This document shows positions 34,838 to 44,144 of a stretch of 64,000 nucleotides of DNA, piece after piece. The stretch is from Cyanobacteria bacterium FACHB-63 (GTDB taxonomy: Bacteria; Cyanobacteriota; Cyanobacteriia; Leptolyngbyales; Leptolyngbyaceae), in the NCBI GenBank assembly GCA_014695255.1, contig JACJNX010000075.1, forward strand, positions 62,001 to 126,000, read 5' to 3'. Within the stretch, counting starts at the first letter, position 1. Each line of letters opens with the position of its first letter. The position numbers and the translations under genes are program-made. The notes beneath the pieces are model-generated. The model was not told the DNA's origin. It saw only the letters and a program-made list of their open reading frames with translations, and ran no database searches.

Positions 34838-36313
34838 ATGATCGAGTCTAATTTGCCGAAAGCTGACATCTTAGTCATTGACGATACTCCGGAGAATCTC
34901 AATCTGCTCTCAACCATGCTGATCGATCGCGGCTATAAAGTTCGGAGCGTGACGAAGGGTTCAACGGGCATTCGAGGCGCACAGGTGATGCCACCGGACT
35001 TAATCTTGCTCGATGTGAATATGCCACAGATGAATGGATACGAAGTCTGTGAACATCTTAAAGCCGACGATCGCACTCGTGACATTCCGATCATTTTTAT
35101 CAGTGCCTTAGAAGCCGTCAACGACAAAGTAAAAGCGTTTCAAGCAGGCGGCGTAGACTACATCACAAAGCCATTTCAAATCGAAGAAGTGCTTGCCCGC
35201 ATTGAAACACATCTGACATTGCGGCGATTACAAAATCAACTGCGATCGCAAAATGAACAACTCCAGCAAGAAATCCACGAACGACAATACGCAGAGGAAA
35301 AGTTTGCAACCATTTTCCGGCAAAGTCCGAATCCGATCGCAATCGTCACGATTCCTGAGGGTCGCTTTATCGAAGTGAACTCAAGTTTTTTAACCATTAG
35401 CGGCTACTCACTCGATGAAGTGATTGACTGTACGATCGCGCAACTACATCTCGGTCGCGATATTGATGCCTTCATGCGTCGTCTTCAAACTCGCACTGCC
35501 TTTCACAATCTAGAGTTTGAATTGCTGACTCGTTCTCAAACTAAAAAAAACATCTTACTTTCCGTTGATCATGTAGAGCTCAATGGAATCTCTTACGCGC
35601 TGCTGATTGCGAATGACATCACCGAACGTAAACGCCTCGAAAACGAATTCATTTCTTTAGTCAGCCACGAACTTCGGACACCGCTCACCTCAATGATGGG
35701 GTCACTCGATCTTCTCAGTAGCGGACAGTTAGGCAGCCTCACCGAGCAAGGACAACACGTTCTCAATATCGGGGTGAAGAATGCGGAACGCTTAATTCGC
35801 CTCATCAACGACATTCTCGATCTCGAACGGATTCGCTCTGGCAAAATTACGATGAATCTACGATCGTGCAACCTTGCAGATTTAATGACGCAAGCCACCG
35901 AAGAAATGCAAGCAATGGCGAGTTGCTCGAACATTCAACTGATCACAGAGCCGCTCTCATTGTTGCTCACGGTTGATCCCGATCGCATTGTACAGACCTT
36001 AACCAATCTTCTCAGCAATGCAATTAAGTTCTCACAACCAGAAAACAAGGTTTGGATGCAGGCACAGTCTACGATTTCAAGCCTCTGTATTACTGTTCGT
36101 GATCAAGGGCGCGGCATTCCTCCCCATCAGCTTCAAGCCATCTTCGATCGATTTCAGCAGGTCGATGCTTCAGATGCCCGCCAAAAGGGAGGAACTGGAC
36201 TGGGGCTTGCAATCTGTCGCAACATTGTTGAGCAACACGGCGGCAAAATTTGGGTTGAAAGCATCGTCAATCAAGGCAGTACGTTTTATATTGAATTGCC
36301 ACTTAACGATTGA
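34838..36313 (+). CDS. REC-PAS-histidine kinase
   Basis: A 491-residue cytoplasmic kinase with an N-terminal receiver (ILVIDDTPENLNLLSTML, Asp59 in LILLDVNMPQMNG, Lys in YITKPF), a short coiled coil (LQNQLRSQNEQLQQEIHER, about 140-160), a PAS domain (about 165-285, IFRQSPNPIAIV, then ANDITERKR) and a HisKA/HATPase pair. The phosphoacceptor is His277 in SLVSHELRTPLTSMMGS; the ATPase domain carries LLSNAIKFS, DQGRGIP and GTGLGLAI. This order (REC first) is common in cyanobacterial kinases that receive phosphate from an upstream kinase. The ATG at 34838 (MIESNLPKADIL) is chosen over a TTG at 34781. A receiver-only gene follows 76 bases downstream. Confidence 0.93.
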   Translation: MIESNLPKADILVIDDTPENLNLLSTMLIDRGYKVRSVTKGSTGIRGAQVMPPDLILLDVNMPQMNGYEVCEHLKADDRTRDIPIIFISALEAVNDKVKAFQAGGVDYITKPFQIEEVLARIETHLTLRRLQNQLRSQNEQLQQEIHERQYAEEKFATIFRQSPNPIAIVTIPEGRFIEVNSSFLTISGYSLDEVIDCTIAQLHLGRDIDAFMRRLQTRTAFHNLEFELLTRSQTKKNILLSVDHVELNGISYALLIANDITERKRLENEFISLVSHELRTPLTSMMGSLDLLSSGQLGSLTEQGQHVLNIGVKNAERLIRLINDILDLERIRSGKITMNLRSCNLADLMTQATEEMQAMASCSNIQLITEPLSLLLTVDPDRIVQTLTNLLSNAIKFSQPENKVWMQAQSTISSLCITVRDQGRGIPPHQLQAIFDRFQQVDASDARQKGGTGLGLAICRNIVEQHGGKIWVESIVNQGSTFYIELPLND

Positions 36314-36326
36314 GCGATTTAAAAAT

Positions 36327-36348
36327 ATCTCCTCGACTTCTCCCCGAT
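36327..36348 (+). promoter_or_regulatory. Shared upstream box, site B
   Basis: On the plus strand, ATCTCCTCGAC followed by TTCTCCCCGAT, then TTGCT a few bases on. The same sequence with two changes is site A in inverted orientation across the kinase gene. It lies 42-63 bases before the ATG of the receiver-only regulator, the place of an activator site. Confidence 0.45.
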
Positions 36349-36389
36349 TCATTGCTAGCTTGTGAACATTAGATTTCCGAACCGGAGTG

Positions 36390-36770
36390 ATGAACAAGCA
36401 AATTTTGATCGTGGATGACGAAGAAGATGTGAGATCGATCGCCACACTCGGTTTACAAATGGGAGCAGGTTGGACAGTCTTAACTGCAAGTTCGGGTGCA
36501 GAAGGCATTGCGATCGCCACTCAACATCGCCCGGATGCTATCCTGCTTGACCTAATGATGCCAGACATGGATGGTCGCGCAACCCTAAATCACCTCAAGC
36601 AACACCCTGAAACTCAGTCTATCCCTGTCATTCTGATGACGGCAAAAGTGCAAGCTTCAGAGCAACATAATCTTCACGATTTAGACGTTGCAGCCGTCTT
36701 TACCAAACCCTTTCGCCCTCTCACGCTTGCCCAACAGATTGTTGATACGTTAGCTTGGCATTGTGATTGA
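36390..36770 (+). CDS. Receiver-only response regulator (CheY-like)
   Basis: A 126-residue single receiver domain, starting MNKQILIVDDEEDVRSI. The acidic pocket (DDEED at about 9-13), phosphoacceptor Asp54 in ILLDLMMPDMDG, Thr in LMTAKV and Lys in FTKPF are all present, so it should be phosphorylatable. No output domain follows, so it works by protein contact or as a phosphate shuttle, probably with the REC-PAS-kinase encoded just upstream. GGAG lies only a few bases before the GTG-ATG pair; the ATG at 36390 is preferred. An own promoter with the shared box (site B) lies in the 76-base gap. Confidence 0.93.
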   Translation: MNKQILIVDDEEDVRSIATLGLQMGAGWTVLTASSGAEGIAIATQHRPDAILLDLMMPDMDGRATLNHLKQHPETQSIPVILMTAKVQASEQHNLHDLDVAAVFTKPFRPLTLAQQIVDTLAWHCD

Positions 36771-36833
36771 TTAAAGCAAAACTATTCCTTGAAATCGTCT
36801 TGTATATGAGCCGAGTACACGCAAGTTGATATT

Positions 36834-38660
36834 TTATTGATAGCCTGCGGCTTGAATGGCGAACAAATGCGCGTATCGTCCCTCTAACCTTACCAATTGT
36901 TCGTGGCTCCCTTGTTCCACAACTGCCCCTGCTGACATCACAAGAATCCGATCCGCCATTCGGACGGTCGAGAATCGATGTGAAATCAAAATTGCCATCT
37001 GATTCGGGGTCATTTCGCGAAAACGATCGAAGATTTGCACCTCTGATTCTGCATCCATTGCAGAAGTCGGTTCATCTAACACCAAAATATCGGCGCTAAT
37101 TCGCATAAAGGCACGCGAGAGTGCAATTCGCTGCCATTGTCCTCCCGATAGCTCTCGCCCTGTTTTGAACCATCGCCCTAAACGAGTATCAAAGGCTTCG
37201 GGGAGATCTTTGATGAATGAAAGGGCATTGCCCTTGTCGGATGCAACCTTCCAGCGATCGCGATCGTCTAAGTTCAACACATCGCCCACACCCACATTCT
37301 CGCCGACGCTAAATTGATAGCGCATAAAGTTCTGGAAAATTACACCGATTCGACGCTGCAATGCTTCGAGGTTCCAGGCTTGCAGATCTAGTCCATCAAG
37401 TAGAATGCGTCCAGAAGTGGGTGTGTAGAGCCTGGTGAGCAGTTTGATCAGCGTTGTTTTACCCGAACCGTTTTCACCGACGATCGCTAACTTTTCTCCG
37501 GGCTTGAGATGAAACGAAACGCGATCGAGGGCAGGCTTATCGGATTCGGGATAATAGAAGGTGACATCTTCAAACCGCAAGCCGTCACCAGGTGAGATTC
37601 CCTGCGTTGCGCTCCCTTGAGATCGAGGAATGTCTTGACCTAGAAATTCGTAGAGATTCGATAGATACAGCGAGTCTTCGTACATTCCACCAATTGAAGT
37701 CAGAATCGACGCAAACGCACCTTGTCCTTGCCGAAAGACAATCAGGTACATCGTGAGTTCGCCGAGTGAGATGTTGCCTGCGATCGTTTCCCACACAATC
37801 CACACATACGCCCCGTAAAATGCAGCAGAGCTAACTAATCCGAGTAAATAGCTCCAGATGCCCCGACGAACCGTCAAATCCCGGTCTTCAGCATATAATC
37901 GCCCGAAGATAGTTCGATAGCGATCGAGCAACAATTCGCCTAACTGATACAACCGAATTTCCATTGCAGGTGATTCGTTGGCGATCAGCCATTCAAGATA
38001 ATTCTGTTCGCGGGTTTCAGGGGTGCGCCAGCGAAACAACCGAAAGGCTTCTCCTGCAAAGCGCGTCTCCGCAATAAAAGCGGGAACGGCAGCAACCATC
38101 AGCATCACCACTGCCCAAACCGAAAACCCGATTAACAAACCGCCATAAGTAATCAAAATCAGCGAGTCTTGCACAATGCCAAACGTGCGACCCACTAAGC
38201 TAAGGGGACGGCTTGAGGCTTCTCGTCTTGCCCGCGTCATTTTGTCGTAGAACTCTGAATCTTCAAAGTGCGTCAAATTCAGCGTTAACGCCTTTTCTAG
38301 AATCAACTCATTCACTTTCTGACCTAGTAGCACTCTCAGCAGCGATTGCACCAAAACTAAACCCTGCTTACTGCCGGATTGAATCGCGACCATTACCGCC
38401 TCAAAGCCGAGATAGCCCAACGCCACCCAGCGATCGTTCTCCAGTCCCGTTCTTGATGCCAGTACCACCGCATCGACGATCAGCTTACCCGCATAAGCGA
38501 CGACCGCAGGCACAAGCCCCCCGATGAGCGTAAACAGCGCTAGAACGATCGTTAAGCGTCGATTTGTTGTCCAAACTAGCTCGATCGCCCGTCCGCAATA
38601 GCGAAAAATCGATAGAAATTGGGTAGTGCTCCTGATGAAGCGTTGAAGTCGTCTCTGCAT
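36834..38660 (-). CDS. ABC transporter, fused permease-ATPase (exporter type)
   Basis: A 608-residue half-transporter: an N-terminal membrane domain with six helices (about residues 35-320) and a C-terminal ATPase. Walker A is IVGENGSGKTTL (about 393), the Q-loop is IFQNFMRYQFS, the signature is LSGGQWQRIALSRAF, Walker B is ILVLDEPTSAMD and the H-loop is LISHRFSTV. It must dimerise to function. The membrane domain includes LTHFEDSEFYDKMTRARREASS, shared with a group of exporters found near polysaccharide and peptide genes. The substrate is unknown. The gene is divergent from the Wzm-like permease at 38703, with which it shares the 42-base upstream region. Confidence 0.92.
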   Translation of the reverse strand: MQRRLQRFIRSTTQFLSIFRYCGRAIELVWTTNRRLTIVLALFTLIGGLVPAVVAYAGKLIVDAVVLASRTGLENDRWVALGYLGFEAVMVAIQSGSKQGLVLVQSLLRVLLGQKVNELILEKALTLNLTHFEDSEFYDKMTRARREASSRPLSLVGRTFGIVQDSLILITYGGLLIGFSVWAVVMLMVAAVPAFIAETRFAGEAFRLFRWRTPETREQNYLEWLIANESPAMEIRLYQLGELLLDRYRTIFGRLYAEDRDLTVRRGIWSYLLGLVSSAAFYGAYVWIVWETIAGNISLGELTMYLIVFRQGQGAFASILTSIGGMYEDSLYLSNLYEFLGQDIPRSQGSATQGISPGDGLRFEDVTFYYPESDKPALDRVSFHLKPGEKLAIVGENGSGKTTLIKLLTRLYTPTSGRILLDGLDLQAWNLEALQRRIGVIFQNFMRYQFSVGENVGVGDVLNLDDRDRWKVASDKGNALSFIKDLPEAFDTRLGRWFKTGRELSGGQWQRIALSRAFMRISADILVLDEPTSAMDAESEVQIFDRFREMTPNQMAILISHRFSTVRMADRILVMSAGAVVEQGSHEQLVRLEGRYAHLFAIQAAGYQ

Positions 38661-38702
38661 TCTTTTACGATAGCGTTTGATTATGCAGTTGAGGAGGAGA
38701 AA

Positions 38703-39539
38703 ATGCAGCGATCGCCAAAACCTCGATTTGTCATTGAAGCAGGGCGCTCTGAAGAACAGTATTGGCGAGATTTGTGGCAGTATCGAGAGCTATTTTACTT
38801 CCTCGCTTGGCGCGATATTTTGGTGCGGTATAAGCAGACGGCGATCGGGATTGCGTGGGCAATGATTCGCCCGTTTCTGACGATGATCGTGTTTACTGTA
38901 ATTTTTAGCAGTTTAGCCAATCTACCCACTCAAGGCACAGCACCCTATCCCATTTTGGTGTTGTCGGCACTGCTACCCTGGCAGTTTTTTGCAAGTTCAC
39001 TGGCTCAAACTAGCAATAGCCTAGTCAGTAATGCAAACTTAATTTCTAAAATCTACTTCCCTCGATTGATTGTTCCAGCCAGCGCGATCGTGGTAAATTT
39101 CATCGATTTTCTTGTTTCTGGATTGCTGCTGCTTGGATTGATGCTGTGGTATCGCTATGTTCCATCGTGGCGAGTGATTACACTGCCGTTTTTTACAGGC
39201 TTAGCAGCGCTCACCGCTTTTGGTCTTGGGCTGTGGTTTGCAGCGATTTATGTGAAGTTTCGCGATGTGGCGCAAGTGATTCCGTTTGTGATTCAACTGG
39301 GACAGTATGTTTCTCCAGTCGGCTATAGCTCTGATGTTATTCCTGAACAGTGGCGTTTATTGTATTCACTCAATCCGATGGTGGGGGTGATTGATGGCTT
39401 TCGTTGGGCAATGCTGAATGGCGACCAAGCCCTTTATCTGCCAGGATTAATTCTTGCATGGGTCGTTACATTGATATTTGTATGGACGGGAGTTTATTAT
39501 TTTCGTGGAGTTGAGCGGACGTTTGCCGATATTATCTGA
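38703..39539 (+). CDS. Wzm-type ABC-2 polysaccharide export permease, first pair
   Basis: A 278-residue permease with six hydrophobic segments and the family motifs ELFYFLAWRDILVRYKQTA (entry helix), GIAWAMIRPFLTMIVFTVIF and, near the end, YSLNPMVGVIDGFRWAML. It should form the membrane channel that exports lipid-linked polysaccharide together with the following ATPase. The ATG at 38703 has a strong GGAGG-rich site; the frame extends further upstream but would overlap the divergent gene. The ATPase gene begins 16 bases after the stop. The pair resembles Wzm/Wzt (O-antigen or capsule exporters). Confidence 0.9.
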   Translation: MQRSPKPRFVIEAGRSEEQYWRDLWQYRELFYFLAWRDILVRYKQTAIGIAWAMIRPFLTMIVFTVIFSSLANLPTQGTAPYPILVLSALLPWQFFASSLAQTSNSLVSNANLISKIYFPRLIVPASAIVVNFIDFLVSGLLLLGLMLWYRYVPSWRVITLPFFTGLAALTAFGLGLWFAAIYVKFRDVAQVIPFVIQLGQYVSPVGYSSDVIPEQWRLLYSLNPMVGVIDGFRWAMLNGDQALYLPGLILAWVVTLIFVWTGVYYFRGVERTFADII

Positions 39540-39555
39540 GGTGCGATCGCGCAAA

Positions 39556-40803
39556 ATGCCAATGCTGCGGGTTGAAAATTTAGGAAAACGCTATCGAGTC
39601 GCGCATCAATCACCGGGTAATACAATGACGCTGAGAGATGCGATCGTTGATACTGCCCAATCGATTGTGCGGCGAAAGCCAAGAGTGCGATCCGAGGAGT
39701 TTTGGGCGCTCGACCGCGTGTCGTTTACAGTTGATCAAGGAGAGCGTGTTGGTATTATTGGACGCAATGGAGCCGGGAAATCAACGCTATTAAAGATTCT
39801 GAGCCGGATTACAGAACCGACACGCGGCAAAATCGAACTTTGGGGACGGGTCGCAAGTTTACTCGAAGTTGGGACGGGGTTTCACCCAGAGCTAACGGGG
39901 CGCGAAAATATTTATCTCAATGGTGCAATCTTGGGGATGAGTCGATCGGAGATTGCGAGAAAGTTTGATGAGATTGTTGAGTTTGCAGAAGTAGAGCGGT
40001 TTTTAGATACGCCTGTGAAGCGCTATTCTTCTGGAATGTATGTGCGGTTAGCCTTTGCGGTTGCGGCACATTTGGAGCCAGAAATTTTGATTGTGGATGA
40101 GGTTTTGGCGGTTGGGGATGTGCAGTTTCAAAAGAAGTGTTTGAGCAAGATGGAGGATGTTGGAGCATCGGGTCGAACCGTTTTGTTTGTGAGCCACAAT
40201 CTTAGTACCGTTGAGGCGTTGTGTACTCGTGGGATTGTGTTACAAGAAGGCACTCTAGGCTTTGATGGTACAGCACAGGCAGCGGTGCAGTATTATCTTG
40301 ATGCGGCTTATGATTTGGCAAGCTCTACGGCGCTGGGTTTAAGGCGCGATCGTAGCGGGAATGGTAAGGTTCGTGTGTCTCATTTTCGCATTCTGGATCT
40401 GAATGAAGCTGAAGTGAGTGTGATGCAATCCGGCGGAGATTACCTGTTTGAAATTGGCTACCAAAGTACAGTGAATTACCCGTTGCACAATGTTGCCGTA
40501 AGCTTAGATATTTTTGACGATCGTACTAATCGCTTATTGCTATTTCGCAGCAATTTTACGAATGAAAATGTCTCGCTGTTTCCGTCGGGAGGCGCAATCC
40601 GGTGTTGCGTTCGAGATCTGCCTTTAGCCAGCGGTGCTTATCGCTTTTCGATCTTTATCTCTCATGCCAATGCTGAAGTCTTGGATTACATTACGGATGT
40701 TGCACCTTCGATTGTGGAAGGGGGCGATTTTTTTGGAACAGGAAGCGGTGGGTTGCCGAATCACTGCAAAATTTTGAAGCGGGCAGAGTGGTCAACAGTT
40801 TAG
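39556..40803 (+). CDS. Wzt-type ABC ATPase with C-terminal polysaccharide-binding domain, first pair
   Basis: A 415-residue ATPase. Walker A is GRNGAGKSTLLK (about 63), the signature region is YSSGMYVRLAFAVA, Walker B is ILIVDEVLAVGD and the H-loop is FVSHNLST; the LLEVGTGFHPELTGRENIYLNG stretch is characteristic of the Wzt/TagH family. Residues about 265-415 form a beta-sandwich Wzt_C-like domain, which in O-antigen exporters recognises the capped end of the glycan. Export may therefore depend on a terminal modification made by enzymes of the same cluster. The ATG at 39556 is used, with GTG 39541 as an alternative. A GT8-like gene follows after nine bases. Confidence 0.92.
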   Translation: MPMLRVENLGKRYRVAHQSPGNTMTLRDAIVDTAQSIVRRKPRVRSEEFWALDRVSFTVDQGERVGIIGRNGAGKSTLLKILSRITEPTRGKIELWGRVASLLEVGTGFHPELTGRENIYLNGAILGMSRSEIARKFDEIVEFAEVERFLDTPVKRYSSGMYVRLAFAVAAHLEPEILIVDEVLAVGDVQFQKKCLSKMEDVGASGRTVLFVSHNLSTVEALCTRGIVLQEGTLGFDGTAQAAVQYYLDAAYDLASSTALGLRRDRSGNGKVRVSHFRILDLNEAEVSVMQSGGDYLFEIGYQSTVNYPLHNVAVSLDIFDDRTNRLLLFRSNFTNENVSLFPSGGAIRCCVRDLPLASGAYRFSIFISHANAEVLDYITDVAPSIVEGGDFFGTGSGGLPNHCKILKRAEWSTV

Positions 40804-40812
40804 GAATAAGCT

Positions 40813-41601
40813 ATGAGCGATCGCATTCGGGTGTTTATTGGGTCAGGAGAAGCAAGTTTAGTCGAGCGTAAAGTTGCAATCTATTCATTACGAAAGCACA
40901 CGAAGCGCGACTTAGATATTTATGTGTTTAATGGAACGCATAATGCGATCGAGATCAATGATCAAGATCCGATTCCTGCTCCAATGTCGCTCAAGATCAA
41001 GTATCAGAATATTACTGAGTTTAGTCTATATCGCTATTTAATTCCTCAGATTTGTAGCTACCAGGGACGAGCCATTTACATTGATTCTGATACAGTCTGC
41101 TTATCAGATATTAGCGAATTATTTGAAGCGGATTTGGGTGAGAATGATTTTTTAGCAAAACGAGAGGCGGCTGATATATGGGGCTTAAGCATAATGCTTA
41201 TCGATTGTAAAAAATGCCGATTCGATTTAGAAATGTATTGCTCCGAGATCAATCAGAAGCTTTATGGTTATTTCGATTTTAGCCAGATGAATTCTCGATT
41301 TTTACAGTATCATCCGTTTTCGATCGCTGAACTCGATCCAAGGTGGAATCAGTTTGATTCTTACGATGCTGAGACAAAGTTAATTCATTATACAAATCTC
41401 TATACTCAACCTTGGAAAGCCAAGAATCATCCATTTGGTGAGTTGTGGTTTCAGTATTTTAATGAGGCGCTAGAAGCAGGAATTCTAACTGAGAGAGATA
41501 TTGAATTGAGTATTCTCCGTTCTTATGTCCGTCCTGATATTCAGCAAGGGAATTTTTCTAAAAAATCCTTGCGATCGCTGCTTAAAAAATTGCTGCGATG
41601 A
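40813..41601 (+). CDS. Glycosyltransferase, GT8-like
   Basis: A 262-residue GT-A protein. The N-terminus (IRVFIGSGEASLVERKVAIYSL) and the donor-binding AIYIDSDTVCLSDIS motif, with a DXD at about residues 95-97, fit the family-8 type also seen in eukaryote-like and rhizobial proteins. RYLIPQI and LSIMLIDCKKCRF are further conserved positions. The C-terminus includes TKLIHYTNLYTQPW, where the His could bind metal. No membrane anchor is present. The stop overlaps the next start (ATGA), showing translational coupling in a polysaccharide operon. Donor sugar unknown. Confidence 0.85.
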   Translation: MSDRIRVFIGSGEASLVERKVAIYSLRKHTKRDLDIYVFNGTHNAIEINDQDPIPAPMSLKIKYQNITEFSLYRYLIPQICSYQGRAIYIDSDTVCLSDISELFEADLGENDFLAKREAADIWGLSIMLIDCKKCRFDLEMYCSEINQKLYGYFDFSQMNSRFLQYHPFSIAELDPRWNQFDSYDAETKLIHYTNLYTQPWKAKNHPFGELWFQYFNEALEAGILTERDIELSILRSYVRPDIQQGNFSKKSLRSLLKKLLR

Positions 41602-42521
41602 AAATTTCAATCATTATCAATAACTATAATTATCAGGAATATGTGGGAGAAGCGATCGAGAGCGCATTAAACCAAACCCTTCCCGCTAATGAAATTATTG
41701 TCGTAGATGATTTCTCATCGGATCAATCCGTTCAAATTCTGAAGAATAGATTTTCTAGTATTAGCCAAATCAAGCTAGTTCTGAAAAATAAGAATGAAGG
41801 GCAGCTTTCTGCATTTCAAGCTGGATTTTCTGCATCAATCGGAGATATTATTTTCTTCTTAGATGCTGATGATTTGTTTCAAGATACTTATTTAGAAACT
41901 GCTCTAAACTTTTATCAAAATCACCCAGATTGTGATTTTCTGTTTACCAGCGCAGAACTGTTTGGAAGCGAAGCGCGGATTGCAACCTGCTATGATCGTA
42001 CTCGCGATCTCGGTTTCTCAAGAATTAGTACAGCCTACCGGAGAACTTGGATTGGACATCGCACTTCTACGCTTTCAATAAAGCGACAAGTGCTTGATCA
42101 AATTCTACCGATTCCCTATTTAGAAGATTGGAGAATTCGAGCAGATGACTGCTTAGTTTACGGTGCTTCGATCGCGAATGCACATAAGTACTATCTCAAT
42201 GAACCATTAGTAAAGTACCGAGTTCATGGTAACAATGGGCATTATGGAAAATCGAAAACACGATCGCTCGAATATTTTCAGCAATACGAACAGGCAGTCG
42301 ATCGCTTGTTTAATTTTTGGATGACTAAATTCAACTATTCTGAGAACTTAGAGCAGTTAGCTGCAAAAGAATTTCGTTCTATCCCGCATCCAACTCAACA
42401 AGAGTTTGAAGTCTATTTCTCAATTATTCGCTGCGCTCATGCCTCTAAGCTTCGTAAAAGTTTTGTGCTAGTGTTTCTCTATCTCTATTTCTTACGTCAT
42501 CGCAATTCTTCCGAATGTTAA
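41598..42521 (+). CDS. Glycosyltransferase family 2
   Basis: A 307-residue GT-A enzyme beginning MKISIIINNYNYQEYVGEAI, with the first Asp pair in IIVVDDFSSDQS, the metal-binding DXD as FFLDADDLFQ (about residue 92) and a conserved WRIRADDCLVYGAS region where the Asp-Asp pair likely supplies the catalytic base. It is soluble and probably peripheral. The four-base ATGA overlap with the GT8-like gene upstream and seven-base overlap with the gene downstream indicate tight co-translation. It adds one sugar in assembly of the polysaccharide exported by the neighbouring ABC pair; specificity is not visible. Confidence 0.9.
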   Translation: MKISIIINNYNYQEYVGEAIESALNQTLPANEIIVVDDFSSDQSVQILKNRFSSISQIKLVLKNKNEGQLSAFQAGFSASIGDIIFFLDADDLFQDTYLETALNFYQNHPDCDFLFTSAELFGSEARIATCYDRTRDLGFSRISTAYRRTWIGHRTSTLSIKRQVLDQILPIPYLEDWRIRADDCLVYGASIANAHKYYLNEPLVKYRVHGNNGHYGKSKTRSLEYFQQYEQAVDRLFNFWMTKFNYSENLEQLAAKEFRSIPHPTQQEFEVYFSIIRCAHASKLRKSFVLVFLYLYFLRHRNSSEC

Positions 42522-44140
42522 CCCCGAAGGAATTGATTCTGCGCCCTCAGCCTGTTCTGCTCTCGGAATTTGATCTCACACAATCGAATCCATCCCGCAT
42601 GATTGCTTGCCTCAACCCTCCATTTGAAGCAGTTCAGGCAGGACACGCGATCGCGCTTCCCGATGATACCTTTGATGTCCGGCAAATCCTGAAGCAAGTT
42701 CCCTCTCATTTTCAGCCTGATCTTGTTAGCTTATCGGCGCGGGTCATGACTTTTCAACCTCGCGGACTTCATGCCCTCAATTGCCCCACTGCGATGAAGC
42801 TAGGCGACACTTTTCATCTGGGTGATGGTGGATTAAGCCAGATGATTCGGTACTGTCAGAAGCTTAACTGTGACTATCACTGGACATACCAGAGCGCACA
42901 GCATTTGCATTTTTTTGCTGAGGCAGGGCTAAAAAATGTATTTTGGTTGCCAGCGTCGATCGTGCTGAAGTTCTATGTCCCGCCAACTTTTGAAAAGTCT
43001 TATGATGTGATTTTTCGGGGTTCAAAATCAGAGCTACATTGCTACCGAAACTATCTCTTAAATCGGCTTTGTCACACTGGTATTAACATTCAAACAAAAG
43101 ACTATATCCGTTCTTTGCAAGACTATGCAAAATCGCACATTGTAATCAATACAAGCTTAAACGGCGATTTGAATCGGCGAGTGTTTGAAGTGCTAATGGC
43201 GGGAGGGTTTTTGTTGACCGATCGCATTCGTTCTCAAACAGGTTTGTTTGATTTATTGGAGGAAGGCACTCATTTTGAATGCTACGGAGATGAGACTGAG
43301 CTGTTGGAAAAAATCCAGTTTTACCTAGCGCATCCTGAGCAAGCTGCACAAATTGCTACCGCAGGTCATCAGCAATTTCTCAAATATTATTCACCACATA
43401 CCATTCAACAAAAGCTATATTGCTATATCTTCAAAAACCAGATTGAACCCCTTTTTCGGCTACAGCATGATCCTCGATCGCATACATCCTTTAATCTTTA
43501 TACACGCATCAAGCTATACGAAGTCATTCAAGAACTTCATCGCCTCAATACAAGGCTGAATCTTCTGTGCTATCATACCCATCCTGAGATTGCGTCAGAC
43601 CTTGCTGATTTATCGCGAACTCACCTAACTTATATCGTTGAAGCTAAAAACATTGCACCAATCAAAACATCATTTGCCCAGACAGGAATCCTCACACAGC
43701 TTAGCTTACAATCTTCTTTACCTGCTGATTCGAGATTTCAAATTGTCTTACTCAATGGAACTCGATCAATACAATCATTACAACAACACATTCAAGATAC
43801 TCTTCCTTATCTTGATCCTTTAGGGTTCCTAATTGTAGTTAATCCACAGTTAATAGCTATTCAGCAATTAAACCAATCCCTAAAGAAACATGACTACTTT
43901 CCCATTGAGCTATCTGTAAAGCTATTCGATCAACTCTATCCTTTAACACTTGAGAATCACGGGCTGATGTATCAGAAAGTTTTGCCCGCAGGGTATAGTC
44001 AAAATCCCACTCTTATGGCAGATTTAACAGTAAATGAAATCTCCTCAGCGAAAGTGATACAACAACAGTTAAAGCATCTCTCGATCGTTCGCCCTCTTAT
44101 TCGTGCCCTGCGTTCGATTCGTTCTCTGTTGCATCAATAG
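42515..44140 (+). CDS. CgeB-like glycosyltransferase with degenerate methyltransferase-like C-terminal part
   Basis: A 541-residue protein. Residues about 85-330 resemble CgeB/DUF3880-type GT-B proteins: IFRGSKSELHCYRNYLLNRL, INTSLNGDLNRRVFEVLMAGG (positions about 210-230, shown in part as LNRRVFEVLMAGGFLLTD) and GTHFECYGDETELLEKIQFY. After a linker, residues about 395-450 resemble the end of a class-I methyltransferase fold (RFQIVLLNGTRSIQSLQQHI, then YLDPLGFLIVVNP), but the SAM-binding glycine motif is not visible, so this part is probably non-catalytic. The start overlaps the previous stop by seven bases. It probably glycosylates a surface polymer; the C-terminal part may position an acceptor. 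Confidence 0.75.
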   Translation: MLTPKELILRPQPVLLSEFDLTQSNPSRMIACLNPPFEAVQAGHAIALPDDTFDVRQILKQVPSHFQPDLVSLSARVMTFQPRGLHALNCPTAMKLGDTFHLGDGGLSQMIRYCQKLNCDYHWTYQSAQHLHFFAEAGLKNVFWLPASIVLKFYVPPTFEKSYDVIFRGSKSELHCYRNYLLNRLCHTGINIQTKDYIRSLQDYAKSHIVINTSLNGDLNRRVFEVLMAGGFLLTDRIRSQTGLFDLLEEGTHFECYGDETELLEKIQFYLAHPEQAAQIATAGHQQFLKYYSPHTIQQKLYCYIFKNQIEPLFRLQHDPRSHTSFNLYTRIKLYEVIQELHRLNTRLNLLCYHTHPEIASDLADLSRTHLTYIVEAKNIAPIKTSFAQTGILTQLSLQSSLPADSRFQIVLLNGTRSIQSLQQHIQDTLPYLDPLGFLIVVNPQLIAIQQLNQSLKKHDYFPIELSVKLFDQLYPLTLENHGLMYQKVLPAGYSQNPTLMADLTVNEISSAKVIQQQLKHLSIVRPLIRALRSIRSLLHQ

Positions 44141-44144
44141 CATA

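Noticed and set aside
34726-36327. Sites A and B considered as terminal inverted repeats of an inserted element carrying the kinase gene
   Set aside because: There is no transposase and no target duplication, both copies sit in promoter positions, and a third copy occurs at 27618, so shared operators explain them better.
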